The notes: generated by a model from the sequence alone, not told the origin. A DNA stretch of 64,000 nt from Nostoc cf. commune SO-36 (GCF_023734775.1 NZ_AP025732.1:4586501-4650500), one strand, 5' to 3'; counted from the first letter of the stretch, positions 28,885-39,090 are shown. A program made the numbers and translations.

Positions 28885-28925
28885 TTAGTCATTAGTTTTA
28901 AATAAATGACCAAGGACAAATGACA
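28885..28925. repeat. short heptamer repeat tract
   Basis: Two blocks, TTAGTCATTAG and ACCAAGGACAAATGACA, arranged head to head. STRR-type filler between the esterase and gor. Confidence 0.6.
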
Positions 28926-28928
28926 TAC

Positions 28929-30305
28929 TTATCGCATTGTGACAAATTCCTCTGCTGCTGAGGGATGGATACCCACAGTGGCATCAAAGTCTTTTTTAGT
29001 TGCTCCCATTTTGACGGCGATCGCTATACCTTGGATGATCTCAGCTGCACCTTCACCTACCATGTGAGCGCCTAATACTTTGTCAGTGTTGCTATCAACT
29101 ACCAACTTCATCATTGTCTTCTCTTGCTTACCAGTCAAACTATGGTACATGGCACGAAAGCGAGTGCGAAAAATTGTCACCGCATCACCGAATTTTTTCC
29201 GTGCTTCGGCTTCTGTCAAGCCGACTGTCGCAGCTTGTGGGGTAGAAAATATCGCTGTGGGAACAGTTTCGTGACTAAATTCGCGGCGATTATTGCCGAA
29301 TTCGCTGTCTGCAAAGGCTCGTCCTTCGCCTATGGCGACGGGAGTTAAATTGATTCGGTCTGTGACATCGCCAACGGCAAAAATATTCGATTGACTAGTT
29401 TGACTATATTCATTGACTGCGATCGCATTTGTTGTACTGTAGCCTGGCCCTTCCATAGAACTATCGACAACATCAACTCCAGCGTTTTCCAAACCTAGTC
29501 CATCTACATTGGGAGTTCGACCAGTCGCTACTAAAAATACGTCGGCAATTACTGGTTCTTGGTCTTCCCCTGATAAAGTCAATTTAAAGCCTTCCGGCAC
29601 GCGTTCAACTGTTTTTACTACATTATTCTTAATCAGCCGAATTCCGTGGTTCGTCATCCCCTCTTCAATTTCTGTAGGGATGTCCTCATCAAACCCCTTC
29701 AAAATCTTTTCACCTCTGGTAATTTGCGTCACCTCAGAACCCAAGCCACGCATGATACAGGCAAATTCCGTGCCAATATAACCAGCGCCAAGAATGACGA
29801 TATGTTTTGGTTGTTCTTTTAGATGAAAAATTTCGTTAGAGGTAATGCCATATTCCATCCCTGGTAAATCTGGCTTAGTGGGACGCCCGCCAACAGCAAT
29901 TAAAATTTTGTCTGCTGTCACTTTGCGTCCATCAACTTCTACGGTGTGGGAATCTAGCAATGTGGCGCGACCAGAAATTAGTTCTACTCCGGCTTTTTCT
30001 AAGAAGTTTATATGTAGTTGCGACAGTCGCCGAACTTCCTTATCTATAGATGTAATGAAATGTTCCCAGTCCAATTCAGCATTACCTACTTTCCAGCCAT
30101 AGCCTGCGGCATCACTGAAGAGTGCAGGGAAATGAGAGGCGTAGACCATGAGTTTTTTGGGAACGCAACCACGAATCACACAAGTGCCACCAACTAAATC
30201 ATATTCAGCGATCGCCACTTTTGCCCCATAGCTAGCTGCTCGTTTGGAAGCCGCCAAACCTCCAGAACCCGCACCAATTACAAACAGGTCGTAATCAAAA
30301 GTCAT
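28929..30305 (-). CDS. gor: glutathione reductase
   Basis: A 458-residue FAD-dependent disulfide reductase. The FAD-binding GAGSGGLAASKRAA motif is at residues 11-24, the redox pair C42/C47 is in GGTCVIRGCVPKK, an NAD(P)H-binding GAGYIGTEFA motif is near 180, and the C-terminal HPSAAEEFVTMR supplies the catalytic His-Glu. It reduces glutathione disulfide and supports oxidative-stress defence. The length is normal and it starts with ATG at 30305. Confidence 0.94.
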   Translation of the reverse strand: MTFDYDLFVIGAGSGGLAASKRAASYGAKVAIAEYDLVGGTCVIRGCVPKKLMVYASHFPALFSDAAGYGWKVGNAELDWEHFITSIDKEVRRLSQLHINFLEKAGVELISGRATLLDSHTVEVDGRKVTADKILIAVGGRPTKPDLPGMEYGITSNEIFHLKEQPKHIVILGAGYIGTEFACIMRGLGSEVTQITRGEKILKGFDEDIPTEIEEGMTNHGIRLIKNNVVKTVERVPEGFKLTLSGEDQEPVIADVFLVATGRTPNVDGLGLENAGVDVVDSSMEGPGYSTTNAIAVNEYSQTSQSNIFAVGDVTDRINLTPVAIGEGRAFADSEFGNNRREFSHETVPTAIFSTPQAATVGLTEAEARKKFGDAVTIFRTRFRAMYHSLTGKQEKTMMKLVVDSNTDKVLGAHMVGEGAAEIIQGIAIAVKMGATKKDFDATVGIHPSAAEEFVTMR

Positions 30306-30603
30306 AAATTTATGTTCTCTCTAGCAAAAAGTTAGTTCCTGGGAACTTACGTAGAATGTCATGGAACTATATAAGGATATCCGGTGAACCTTCTATAAGT
30401 CCTGTCCTTGATTTAATCTAGCGTTAGCAGATGCTATCTGGTCGTAGGGAATATCACTTTTTGCTTTGGCGGCTGTATGGGCAGTAGTTAACACTTGTTA
30501 TGGTTCTGCCTCTGGTATCGGGTATATATCTCTGGTACTGCTACATTGAAAAACGTTTCAGTAGGCGGTGACTGCTAAATATCATTGTGGTTTTGGGAGA
30601 CTT

Positions 30604-32007
30604 TCAGGTAGTTTCTGGCGGTTTTACTGGAGGTTCTACTGGTGGTTCTACTGGTGGATTTACTGGAGGTTCTACTGGAGGATTTACTGGTGGATTTACT
30701 GGAGGTTCTACTGGAGGATTTACTGGAGGTTCTACTGGAGGTTCTACTGGAGGATTTACTGGAGGATTTACTGGAGGTTCTACTGGAGGTTCTACTGGAG
30801 GATTGATCGGCGTATTTACTGGAGGATTGATCGGCGTATTTACTGGAGGATTGATCGGCGTATTTACTGGAGGATTGATCGGCGTATTTACTGGAGGATT
30901 GATCGGCGTATTTACTGGAGGATTGATCGGCGTACTTACTGGAGGATTGATCGGCGTACTTACTGGAGGATTGATCGGCGTACTTACTGGAGGATTGATC
31001 GGCGTACTTACTGGAGGATTGATCGGCGTACTTACTGGAGGATTGATCGGCGTACTTACTGGAGGATTTACCGGAACACTAGCATTATTTTCCCTAGTTA
31101 GCTGCTCAGTATTTGATAGGACTTGTCCTATGTCCTCAAAAGAATTTAATGGAGAATCATCTGCAATGGGGTCTACTGGGGAATTGTCTGTGATAGTGTT
31201 GTTGGTGGAGGAAGTTGAAGGACTAGTACTTAGGTCTGCAAAAGATGGGTTGTCAACTATTCCCTCACCTGTTATTGGTGACTGTGCGTTCAAAGCCGCA
31301 GAAGTTTCAGCTTGAACGCTAGCGATCGCAGGGTCGGCTGTAGGAGTAAGATTTTGCTTAGTTAAATCAAGTCCTCGAACCATATCGCTGGTTTCATAAA
31401 AATTTCTGAGATCGAAATCGTATAAGCCCTGAAATTTGCCTTTAACTATAACCATCATCTGTCCTGCTTGCAGCACCTGACTTTGAGAAGCTTCCTTATT
31501 AGAAACTTCAATGCCGCTATTTGTCAGTGCCCCCACAATTGTGGTATCTGTTTGTTGGTTGTAGCGTACAAATAAAGCTGAACCACGAATTGCTGCTGCT
31601 GCACTTGGTGTTTGTATGCGTGTTTGCCCCCTCCCAGGCGGAATAAGCAACAATGCTGTTCCATTTGACAGTCTAAAGCTGCGAGTCTTTGGCAAAAATT
31701 GAAATATAGCTTGTTCCCCAACTCGTGCCAAAGAGCCGTCGTTAAAACGCAAGTCTGCTAGTGAAGCTCGACCAGTTGACAACCCATCCCCAGGAATCAT
31801 TGCATCTGATTTGCGTGCAGGACGCTTTTTATGTCTATCTCTGGGTATCAGTTGTACCAAGTTGTGCAGGTTCTGAATCTCTGCTCGTGTCAAAGGAGTT
31901 ATAGCATTTACCCGATTTGGTAAAGGCAGTACTATAACTCCCCATAAACCAATCACTAATAATGGAAAAGATTTATAAAACATGGTTTGAGAAATTGTAA
32001 ACTTCAA
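30604..32007 (-). CDS. FecR-domain protein with long Pro-Val repeat tail
   Basis: A 467-residue protein. A signal peptide (LLVIGLWGVIVLPLPNRVNA) precedes a FecR-type domain at about residues 75-200 (LRFNDGSLARVGEQAIFQFLP, IQTPSAAAAIRGSALFVRY). An Asp/Ser-rich linker leads to a tail of eleven 8-residue units (PINPPVST or PINPPVNT) and then PPVEPPVNPP repeats to the stop. Such tails are usually extended and may span the cell wall. FecR domains sense periplasmic ligands in iron regulation, but this form lacks the cytoplasmic anti-sigma part, so it is probably structural. It is divergent from the barrel gene at 32507. Confidence 0.75.
   Translation of the reverse strand: MKFTISQTMFYKSFPLLVIGLWGVIVLPLPNRVNAITPLTRAEIQNLHNLVQLIPRDRHKKRPARKSDAMIPGDGLSTGRASLADLRFNDGSLARVGEQAIFQFLPKTRSFRLSNGTALLLIPPGRGQTRIQTPSAAAAIRGSALFVRYNQQTDTTIVGALTNSGIEVSNKEASQSQVLQAGQMMVIVKGKFQGLYDFDLRNFYETSDMVRGLDLTKQNLTPTADPAIASVQAETSAALNAQSPITGEGIVDNPSFADLSTSPSTSSTNNTITDNSPVDPIADDSPLNSFEDIGQVLSNTEQLTRENNASVPVNPPVSTPINPPVSTPINPPVSTPINPPVSTPINPPVSTPINPPVSTPINPPVNTPINPPVNTPINPPVNTPINPPVNTPINPPVNTPINPPVEPPVEPPVNPPVNPPVEPPVEPPVNPPVEPPVNPPVNPPVEPPVNPPVEPPVEPPVKPPETT
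30802..31066. repeat. 24-bp tandem repeat, 11 copies
   Basis: Eleven copies of a 24-bp unit (GGATTGATCGGCGTATTTAC then TGGA, or the same with GTACTTAC). The five left copies have the TATTT form (Asn) and the six right copies the TACTT form (Ser). A second, 12-bp-based repeat (TCTACTGGAGGA / TTTACTGGAGGA) occupies 30616-30801. All lie inside the FecR-domain gene and stay in frame. Confidence 0.9.
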
Positions 32008-32506
32008 CTAATGCCAAGAAAGTTAAAGGTTTTAGTTATTGCTAGATTATTATAGGAAGTTTTTTAGTTATATTTACCTATACTTTAATCTAAATTTAAT
32101 ACAGAAAATAGATGATAAATAAACTACGTATTTAGTTTATTTAAGTTTATATTCTGAAATAAAGTATGTAGCAGATTTCAAAGTTAGTACTTGAAATAAG
32201 GAATTGAATCAGGAGTACCTTACAGATAATCTTTTCTAATCAGATCAGGCATAGGCTTATCTCTTATGCAGGATAAGAAGTCTCTAGCTATTTGTTGTGA
32301 AATTGCTCATTGGCTGTATTTCACTAAATTTAACGAGAAATCTGATCGGATTTTTCTAAGATTCTGAAAAAAATCTCAGAAAAATCCGAAAAGCAGTAAT
32401 TTTAGTTTGTAGATTCAGTATATACCTACAAAGCTAAAATAGATACACTCAATTGTATACTCTGAGTCGGAACTTTCGGTACAGCTTGTAAATATACATT
32501 TGCCAA
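32008..32506. other. divergent intergenic region with long hairpin
   Basis: A 500-base AT-rich gap between two divergent genes for secreted proteins. It contains a perfect 11-bp inverted repeat (see 32347-32388). No other feature recognised. Confidence 0.5.
32347..32388. promoter_or_regulatory. 11-bp inverted repeat between divergent genes
   Basis: CGGATTTTTCT (32347-32357) and AGAAAAATCCG (32378-32388) form a perfect inverted repeat. A shorter inner pair, AGATT / AATCT, extends the hairpin. It sits about 120 bases before the barrel gene and 340 before the FecR-type gene. It could be a terminator-like structure, an operator or a repeat remnant. Confidence 0.45.
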
Positions 32507-33829
32507 ATGGGATCAAAGCGATCTAACCAGATGCGACTTAATAACTGGAAGAATTTGTTTTTTTATATTTTGTTAGCGTCCAGTGGTGGAAGCTGGTGTT
32601 GCATGAGAGTAAATGCGGCAGAATTGGCAAATACAGATATTTGGCATCCTAATAATTTAGTAAGTACACAGGTAACTTATCAGCAGTTATGTCATAAGTT
32701 GCAGCAAAAGGCAATTAACTCTTTGTGCAAACAGTCTAGTAAGTCACATTCTTTAGACTTCCAGATGCCGTTAAATCTAGCACAGCAAACACCAGAAACA
32801 ACTCAAGTCCCCGACCAAACCGAAGAACCTGAAAATACTCAAAAGCAAAATGACCCGCCACAACTAGAATCACAGCCAAGTAATTTGCCTACCTCTCCTT
32901 CAGAGTCAAAAGATCAATTATTAAATGCACCTGAGATAGATTATTCTCAAAGGCTGGAGAGGCTGATACAGCTGCTGCGATCGCCAAAACAGCCATCTGA
33001 GTCTGATAGCGATCGCGAATTGGGGTTACGTGTGCGGTTACGTCCCCTAGAACAGCCACAGCTACCACCGACAGAACAACCCGTAGTTAAGTTTAAACCT
33101 ATCGGCTATCTACAGGGACGTGTAGGCTACTTCCACACAACTAATATTTTTTCTTCAGAGGATAATCCCATAGAAGATGGTTTAATTATTTCTGGGCTGA
33201 CGCTAGCCTCTGCATATTTTCCTTTGGGATCTAAGACTTATTTAAACGGCTCAATTGATGGCAACCTGATTCGTTATGTAAATCAGTCACAATATCATTA
33301 CAACCAAGTGAGATTTAATCTCAGTCTTTACCAGCAGCTATCCCAGCGAATGTACGGAGAAATCAGTTGGAGCAATCAACAATTATTTTATGCCAACAAC
33401 AGCGATCGCCTAGATTTCAAAGCAGGCGATCGCTTTTTAAATGAGAATTCCCTCCAAGTCTCTTTGGGACGGCGAGATCCCTTAACTTCAAGATTAACGC
33501 TAGATAGCTTTTACGAATTGAGTGTGAATTTTGCTGACCCCCTAAGTCGCGATCGGATAATCAATTCCTTGTGGGTGTCTTTGAACTACAACTTGCAAAA
33601 GCCTCTCCAGGTTGGTATTGACTATCAGGGTAACTTTTCAGACTTTACACAGCGCGATCGAGAAGACCAATTTCATCGGCTATTCGGGCACTTAAATTAC
33701 CGAATATCCGATACCAGTAATATGAATGTGCAGGCTGGCGTAAGTTTAGGTAGTTCAACCGCCGAAAACATTGATTTTGATGGCTGGTTCTTCAATATTA
33801 ATTACAGTTTGCAATTAGGCCGATTTTGA
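32507..33829 (+). CDS. probable outer-membrane beta-barrel protein
   Basis: 440 residues, or 432 from the second ATG at 32531. A hydrophobic N-terminus (LFFYILLASSGGSWCCMRVNAAEL) reads as a signal peptide. A Gln/Pro/Ser-rich linker follows to about residue 190. The C-terminal 240 residues alternate polar and hydrophobic positions with aromatic girdles (YLQGRVGYFHTTNIF, YGEISWSNQQLFY, LGRRDPLTSRLTLDSFYELSVNF) and end in INYSLQLGRF, a terminal aromatic typical of outer-membrane barrels. Family not recognised. Pairing with the FecR-type gene suggests a shared envelope role. Confidence 0.6.
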   Translation: MGSKRSNQMRLNNWKNLFFYILLASSGGSWCCMRVNAAELANTDIWHPNNLVSTQVTYQQLCHKLQQKAINSLCKQSSKSHSLDFQMPLNLAQQTPETTQVPDQTEEPENTQKQNDPPQLESQPSNLPTSPSESKDQLLNAPEIDYSQRLERLIQLLRSPKQPSESDSDRELGLRVRLRPLEQPQLPPTEQPVVKFKPIGYLQGRVGYFHTTNIFSSEDNPIEDGLIISGLTLASAYFPLGSKTYLNGSIDGNLIRYVNQSQYHYNQVRFNLSLYQQLSQRMYGEISWSNQQLFYANNSDRLDFKAGDRFLNENSLQVSLGRRDPLTSRLTLDSFYELSVNFADPLSRDRIINSLWVSLNYNLQKPLQVGIDYQGNFSDFTQRDREDQFHRLFGHLNYRISDTSNMNVQAGVSLGSSTAENIDFDGWFFNINYSLQLGRF

Positions 33830-33835
33830 AATTTG

Positions 33836-33890
33836 TCCTTTGTCATTAGTCATTTGTCTTTTTTAAAAACTAATGACCACTGACTAATGA
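33836..33890. repeat. heptamer repeat tract
   Basis: GTCATTA/GTCATTT units followed by the inverted CTAATGACCACTGACTAATG. STRR-type spacer between two convergent genes. Confidence 0.7.
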
Positions 33891-34712
33891 CTATAAATAA
33901 GAAATCCAATCACTCCAGCTACCAGGATAAAGTTTACCCTTGCTAATGCCAGCTAATTCTAAAGAAAGTAAATTAACACAAGCAGTAACGCCAGAACCGC
34001 AATATACTAAGATTTCTTCAGATGTTTCTAGCTTTTCCCAGCGACGGCGTTGTTCCTCTTGAGGGAGTAGGTAGCCATTAGAGTCTGTAACTTCTTGCCA
34101 AGGATAGTTAACTGCACCGGGAATATGCCCAGCAATTTTATCAATTGGCTCTCGTTCACCTCGGTAGCGATCGCTTTCTCTGGAATCTACTAATACTACT
34201 TCGTGGCTATCTTGCCGACTTTTCACCTCTGTAAAATCTACTGCCTTTTCTATTTGTACTTGAGCGACAAAAGAACCCATTCGCGGGGGAGGAATAATAT
34301 TTGTAACAGAATAGCCAGATTTTTGCCATCCAGCAAAGCCTCCATCCAGTACTGCTACTTGCTCATGTCCTAAATAGCGCAATAGCCACCATAGACGAGC
34401 CGCAAAAGCAAAGCGCGAATCGTCATAAGCGACAACCAAAGTTTTTTGGTAATTGACCCCAATCGCTGCCAATTTGTTAGCTATATCATTGGGGTTAGGT
34501 AGAGGATGTCTTCCGCCATGCTTACCTACTGGACTGGAAAGATCCTGATTCAAGTCTAGGTAATATGACCCTTCTATATGACTTGTTTGGTACTGTTGTT
34601 GTCCTAACTGTGGATCGGCTAAAGAGAAGCGACAATCCACAATCACGACTTGCGGATCTTCTAAATGTTCAAACAGCCAAGCTGGCGAAACAACAAATTG
34701 GGAATTGGGCAT
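33891..34712 (-). CDS. sulfurtransferase (two rhodanese domains)
   Basis: A 273-residue protein with two rhodanese modules: residues 1-125 (inactive, with VIVDCRFSLADP and LDGGFAGWQKSGY) and 150-273, with the active-site Cys in LVYCGSGVTACVNLL. This CGSGVTA loop matches mercaptopyruvate/thiosulfate sulfurtransferases of the SseA type. It transfers sulfane sulfur to cyanide or thiols. Cytosolic. Its start is within about 25 bases of the divergent MnmC-like gene, so the promoters overlap. Confidence 0.9.
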   Translation of the reverse strand: MPNSQFVVSPAWLFEHLEDPQVVIVDCRFSLADPQLGQQQYQTSHIEGSYYLDLNQDLSSPVGKHGGRHPLPNPNDIANKLAAIGVNYQKTLVVAYDDSRFAFAARLWWLLRYLGHEQVAVLDGGFAGWQKSGYSVTNIIPPPRMGSFVAQVQIEKAVDFTEVKSRQDSHEVVLVDSRESDRYRGEREPIDKIAGHIPGAVNYPWQEVTDSNGYLLPQEEQRRRWEKLETSEEILVYCGSGVTACVNLLSLELAGISKGKLYPGSWSDWISYL

Positions 34713-34737
34713 TGGTCATTATTTAGTTTTTTATAAA

Positions 34738-35735
34738 ATGTCAGACTTAGAAAATTTTACACCTAAGCTAACAGCAGATGGTTCTTTCACCTTTGTCTCT
34801 CAAGAGTTTGGTGAATCTTTTCACAGCCATCATGGAGCTAAACAGGAGAGTTTTTTCAAGTTTGTGGAACCGACTCAACTAGCTACAGCCGCTCAAAAGC
34901 CAGTTTTGCGGCTGTTAGATATTTGTTATGGTCTGGGATATAACACAGCTGCCGCTTTGCAGACAATTTGGGCAGTCAATCCTAAATGCTGTGTTGAAGT
35001 AATCGGTTTAGAGCTAAATCCAACGGTGCCACAAGCTGCGATCGCTCATCACTTGTTCGACAATTGGAACTATAACTATATTGAAATTTTGCAAGAGCTA
35101 GCTTTTGAACATCAAGTGCAAACACCTCGCCTGAAAGGGAAGCTACTAATTGGCGATGCTAGAACTACAATCCAGCTAGTACATCAGTCGGATTTCTGGG
35201 CAGATGCAATTTTCCTTGATGCCTTTTCACCTCCTCAATGTCCGCAATTATGGACTCTTGAATTTATTAAACAGGTGTCATTGTGTTAGCTCCAGATGGC
35301 TTATTAGCTACCTATTCTTGCGCTGCTGCTGTACGCACAGCACTTTTGTCTGCTGGCTTGGTTATAGGCTCTACCCCACCAGTAGGAAGGCGATCGCCTG
35401 GTACTGTGGCAGCAAAGCAGACTCTTCTCCCAAGGGTAGATGGCGCAGCGTTAGCAAACCTGCCAGCGTTTGGAGGTTTCTCTTTGGAGCAATTGCCGTC
35501 AAGCAGAGATGATGTTTTCTCTACGACTCTCCCTCTCTCACAAGTTGAAAAAGAACACTTGCTAACTCGTGCTGCTGTTCCCTATCGCGATCCTCAATTG
35601 AGCGATCTAACCGAAGTTATAGTGATGCGGCGACAACAAGAACAACAAACCTCTTGGCTCGAGCCTACCTCCTATTGGCGAAAAAGGTGGCTGTTGGGAA
35701 CACAAGGCAGGGATTTTATGAGAACTAGTTTGTAG
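34738..35735 (+). pseudogene. MnmC-like methyltransferase (DUF752), frameshifted
   Basis: The two overlapping ORFs (34705-35289 and 35283-35735) make one protein of about 332 residues when one T is restored near 35285. The first frame ends EFIKQVSLC and the next continues LAPDGLLATYSCAAAVR. The N-terminal TADGSFTFVSQEFGESFHSHHGA, the SAM-binding LLDICYGLGYNTAA and the FLDAFSPPQCPQLW motif identify the MnmC methyltransferase-domain family, linked to wobble-uridine modification of tRNA. Between TPPVGRRSPGTVAAK and LSQVEKEHLLTRAA there is an extra stretch of about 35 residues encoded by GC-rich palindromic DNA (35410-35515), probably an inserted small repeat. Confidence 0.75.
35410..35515. repeat. 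small dispersed-repeat-like insertion inside the MnmC-like gene
   Basis: A GC-richer segment with palindromic character: AAACCT...AGGTTT with an inner CCA/TGG pair near 35457-35481. It interrupts the usual protein motif order without breaking the frame. It has the look of the very small mobile repeats described in Nostoc genomes. Family assignment is not possible by eye. Confidence 0.45.
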
Positions 35736-36295
35736 TTAGATTGCGATGTTTACAACGGGCTACGTTTACGCAACTACAAGCCTAATCCTCAATCCTTCCT
35801 TGATTTCCAAAAAGTTAGACATTTTTTGCCAAAAATTATGATTTCTTTTCCAGATACTCAGGCAACGAGTTTTTACTAGCCAATATGTTGATTTTATGGA
35901 AGCATTTTATATTACAAGTAGCTAATACTACTTGAGTATTGCTATAACTGAGTAAGTAAAAACATACGTACTTAATGATTACCATAAAAACTTGAACGAA
36001 AAAACTCCATATTAAATAAAAAGAACAATTTTAACGCTTTTTGAGGCTGCTAGGGTAAAAAATCTCCGTAAAAAGCCTGATTTAACATTTGTGAAAATTC
36101 ACCATACTGGAATTAAAAGCAAAAATTTTGAGAACAAGATACACCTTGTTCGTAATATATAAAGATACACGCTGCAAAAAATTTAGATAGGCAGCTATTA
36201 TCTCTATGAAAACTCCGGCTCAGAAACAGTCGAATTATTAAATTTTTTGTTGAAATCTAACACTGTTAACTTGTGCAAAAACTTGGAGTGCCTTT
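35736..36295. other. intergenic, no gene seen
   Basis: 560 AT-rich bases before the HD-GYP gene. No ORF of note, no RNA gene and no repeat recognised. The promoter of the regulator is presumably in the right half. Confidence 0.5.
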
Positions 36296-37534
36296 GTGAT
36301 TCAATGGAAATCCAACCATACAGGCTTTACAGAAACAATTGTTAGTGGGTCAAACCCCATTAGCACAGTGAAGAGTATTGGTTCAAATCATGCCGTAGGA
36401 TCGCAGAATGCGGAGGATTATTCTTTAGGCTTATCTCAAGAAGACCTTATGCTTGAAGATGACCAAGCAGTGTCTTCTTGGATAAAAGCTGATGTTAGTT
36501 GTGCTAATGATTCATTGGTCTCTAGAACACTACAAGCTAAAGGTTCTAAAGTGAATGGGTTTGATTTAGATCCACCGAAGGTTTTAGTCGTTGACGATCA
36601 TGCCGCCAGTCGCATGACTGCTGTTGCCCTCCTGGGGATGGAAGGATACGAAGTAATTGAGGCGGACAGTGGTTCTATTGTTGTGGGATTAGTAACACAA
36701 AAACAACCAGATTTGATTTTGCTGGATGTAATGATGCCGGGAATGGATGGATTTGAAGTGTGCCAATTGCTCAAACAGGATGAGCAGACTAGGCTAATTC
36801 CAGTAATTTTTATTACCGCATTAAATGATAGGCGATCGCGCATCCGGGGAATTGAAGTTGGGGCAGATGATTTTCTCACCAAACCCTTTGATCGTGTGGA
36901 ACTGGCGGCGCGTGTAAAATCTTTGGTGCGGCAGAAGCGTCTGAACGAAGATTTAGACCATGCCGAACAAGTACTCTTTTCCATTGCCATGTCGATTGAA
37001 AGTCGCGATCCCAATACAGGCAACCATTGTCAACGCCTAGTAAAACTGGGACAATTTTTTGGTGAATACCTCAGCCTCTCACGCTACCAAATTCGAGATT
37101 TGATGTGGGGTGGTTATCTCCACGATATCGGTAAGGTGGGTATTCCCGATGCAGTGTTGCTGAAAAAAGGCAAACTTACCCCCCAAGATTGGCAGATTAT
37201 GCAGCAGCACGTTCTGATTGGGGAAAAAATCTGCCAGCCACTACGCAGTATGCGGGGTGTTATTCCAATTATTCGTCATCACCATGAACGCTGGGATGGT
37301 TCAGGCTACCCTGATAAGCTCAAGGGGGATGATATTCCCTACTTGGCGCAAATATTTCAGTTGATTGATATTTATGATGCTCTGACTAGCGAACGGCCTT
37401 ACAAAAGAGCTTTTACTTCAACAGAAGCACTTTTAGTGATGCAAGAAGAAACCGATGGCGGTTGGCGTAGTCCCAAACTAATGCAGCAATTCACAGAGTT
37501 TATTAGCTCCGGTGATAGAAATTTTAGGGAGTAG
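36296..37534 (+). CDS. response regulator with HD-GYP domain
   Basis: A 412-residue protein from a GTG start, preceded by TTGGAG. A disordered N-terminus of about 90 residues leads to a receiver domain at 95-212, with VVDDH and the phospho-acceptor D144 in LILLDVMMPGMDG. An HD-GYP domain follows (about 225-405) with GGYLHDIGKVGIPD, HHHERWDGSGYPDKLKGDDIP and FQLIDIYDALTSERPYKRAF. All metal ligands and the GYP motif are present, so a cyclic-di-GMP phosphodiesterase of the RpfG type is expected. No kinase is encoded next to it. Confidence 0.93.
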   Translation: MIQWKSNHTGFTETIVSGSNPISTVKSIGSNHAVGSQNAEDYSLGLSQEDLMLEDDQAVSSWIKADVSCANDSLVSRTLQAKGSKVNGFDLDPPKVLVVDDHAASRMTAVALLGMEGYEVIEADSGSIVVGLVTQKQPDLILLDVMMPGMDGFEVCQLLKQDEQTRLIPVIFITALNDRRSRIRGIEVGADDFLTKPFDRVELAARVKSLVRQKRLNEDLDHAEQVLFSIAMSIESRDPNTGNHCQRLVKLGQFFGEYLSLSRYQIRDLMWGGYLHDIGKVGIPDAVLLKKGKLTPQDWQIMQQHVLIGEKICQPLRSMRGVIPIIRHHHERWDGSGYPDKLKGDDIPYLAQIFQLIDIYDALTSERPYKRAFTSTEALLVMQEETDGGWRSPKLMQQFTEFISSGDRNFRE

Positions 37535-37737
37535 GAAGTAACGATTTGTAACTGCTGCAATGAACGCTAATTGGTATTATTGTAATTTCTGCCTTTGATG
37601 AGTAAACTTCTCCTAACTTTTGAATCCTGGCTCCTTTAATTTTCACTCTTCTATAGATTAGTTGATATGATTTGAGCCTACATTTTAAAGTACCAAAAGC
37701 ATTAATCATAATTTTACTGATAGCTGATAGCTAATTT

Positions 37738-39090
37738 ATGGTAGTTGTAGCAATTTTAGCGGCGGGACGTGGCACACGCATGAAATCAAGCTTACCCAAG
37801 GTTTTACATTCTTTGGGTGGGCGATCGCTAGTCGAGAGAGTTCTCGAAAGCGTAGAACCACTTTCCCCCTCACGGCGAATCGTGATTGTGGGGTATCAGT
37901 CCGAGGAAGTGCAAGCCGCCATGCATTCAATTAAGAGTTTGGAGTTTGTTAAACAGACTGTGCAATTGGGAACAGGTCATGCTATCCAACAATTACTTCC
38001 TTACTTGGAAGACTACACTGGTGATTTGCTAGTACTTAACGGCGATTTACCCCTGATACGCAGCGAAACCCTCAAGGAGATGTTACAAACTCACACCCAA
38101 AATCAGAACGCTGCCACAATTCTCACCTCACACTTACCTGACCCCACAGGCTACGGGCGCGTTTTTTGTAACGATGAAAATATTGTGCAGCTTATGGTCG
38201 AACACAAAGATTGTAATGCTGCTCAAAGAGAAAATCACCGGATTAACGCTGGAGTATACTGCTTCCGTTGGCCAGATTTGGCAAAGGTGCTTCCCCACCT
38301 CCAGGCAAACAATGCTCAAAAAGAATACTATCTCACTGATGCTGTAACTCAAGTGGGAAAAGTTATGGCAGTGGATGTGGAAGATTACCAAGAAATTCTC
38401 GGCATTAACGATCGCCTGCAACTGGCAAAAGCATACGAAATTTTGCAAAAACGAGTCAAGGAAAAATGGATGTTGGCAGGTGTCACTCTCATCGACCCCG
38501 AAAGCATCACCATTGATGAAACAGTAGAATTACAGCCAGATGTCATTATTGAACCTCAAACTCACCTGCGGGGAAATACCGTTATTCAAACCGGAAGTCA
38601 CATTGGGCCGGGAAGTTTAATTGAAAATAGCCAGTTGGCTGAAAATGTCACGGTGCAGTATTCAGTCGTAATAAATAGCACCGTGCAGGCTGGAAGCCGA
38701 ATTGGCCCTTATGCCCATTTACGCGGTCAGGTACAAGTGGGTTCTGGTTGCCGCGTGGGAAATTTTGTGGAATTGAAAAATACGCAATTAGGCGATCGCA
38801 CTAATGCGGCACATTTATCATATATAGGTGATACCGTTGTCGGCAATCAGGTAAATATTGGTGCAGGTACAATTATTGCCAACTATGACGGCGTGAAAAA
38901 ACACCGTACAAAAATAGGCGATCGCACGAAAACTGGAGCCAATAGCGTTTTAGTTGCTCCAGTCACCTTGGGAGATGATGTCTACATCGCAGCTGGTTCG
39001 ACTGTTACAGAAGATGTACCTGATGATTCTCTGGTGATTGCCCGTAGTCGTCAGGTGGTGAAACCAGCTTGGCGAAGGAAAAGCCAATAA
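37738..39090 (+). CDS. glmU: bifunctional UDP-GlcNAc pyrophosphorylase / GlcN-1-P acetyltransferase
   Basis: A 450-residue enzyme for the last two steps to UDP-GlcNAc, feeding peptidoglycan and lipopolysaccharide. The uridylyltransferase half (1-230) has [25 protein letters not shown] and NGDLPLI. The second half (about 250-450) is a left-handed beta-helix of hexapeptide repeats, with the acetyltransferase residues around [12 protein letters not shown] and [17 protein letters not shown]. Complete and of normal length. Confidence 0.96.
   Translation: MVVVAILAAGRGTRMKSSLPKVLHSLGGRSLVERVLESVEPLSPSRRIVIVGYQSEEVQAAMHSIKSLEFVKQTVQLGTGHAIQQLLPYLEDYTGDLLVLNGDLPLIRSETLKEMLQTHTQNQNAATILTSHLPDPTGYGRVFCNDENIVQLMVEHKDCNAAQRENHRINAGVYCFRWPDLAKVLPHLQANNAQKEYYLTDAVTQVGKVMAVDVEDYQEILGINDRLQLAKAYEILQKRVKEKWMLAGVTLIDPESITIDETVELQPDVIIEPQTHLRGNTVIQTGSHIGPGSLIENSQLAENVTVQYSVVINSTVQAGSRIGPYAHLRGQVQVGSGCRVGNFVELKNTQLGDRTNAAHLSYIGDTVVGNQVNIGAGTIIANYDGVKKHRTKIGDRTKTGANSVLVAPVTLGDDVYIAAGSTVTEDVPDDSLVIARSRQVVKPAWRRKSQ

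Noticed and set aside
30568..31315. Long plus-strand ORFs with YWRIDRRI or GGLIGVFTG repeats
   Set aside because: They are other-frame readings of the 24-bp repeat in the leftward FecR-domain gene, which has a signal peptide and domain and is clearly the real gene.
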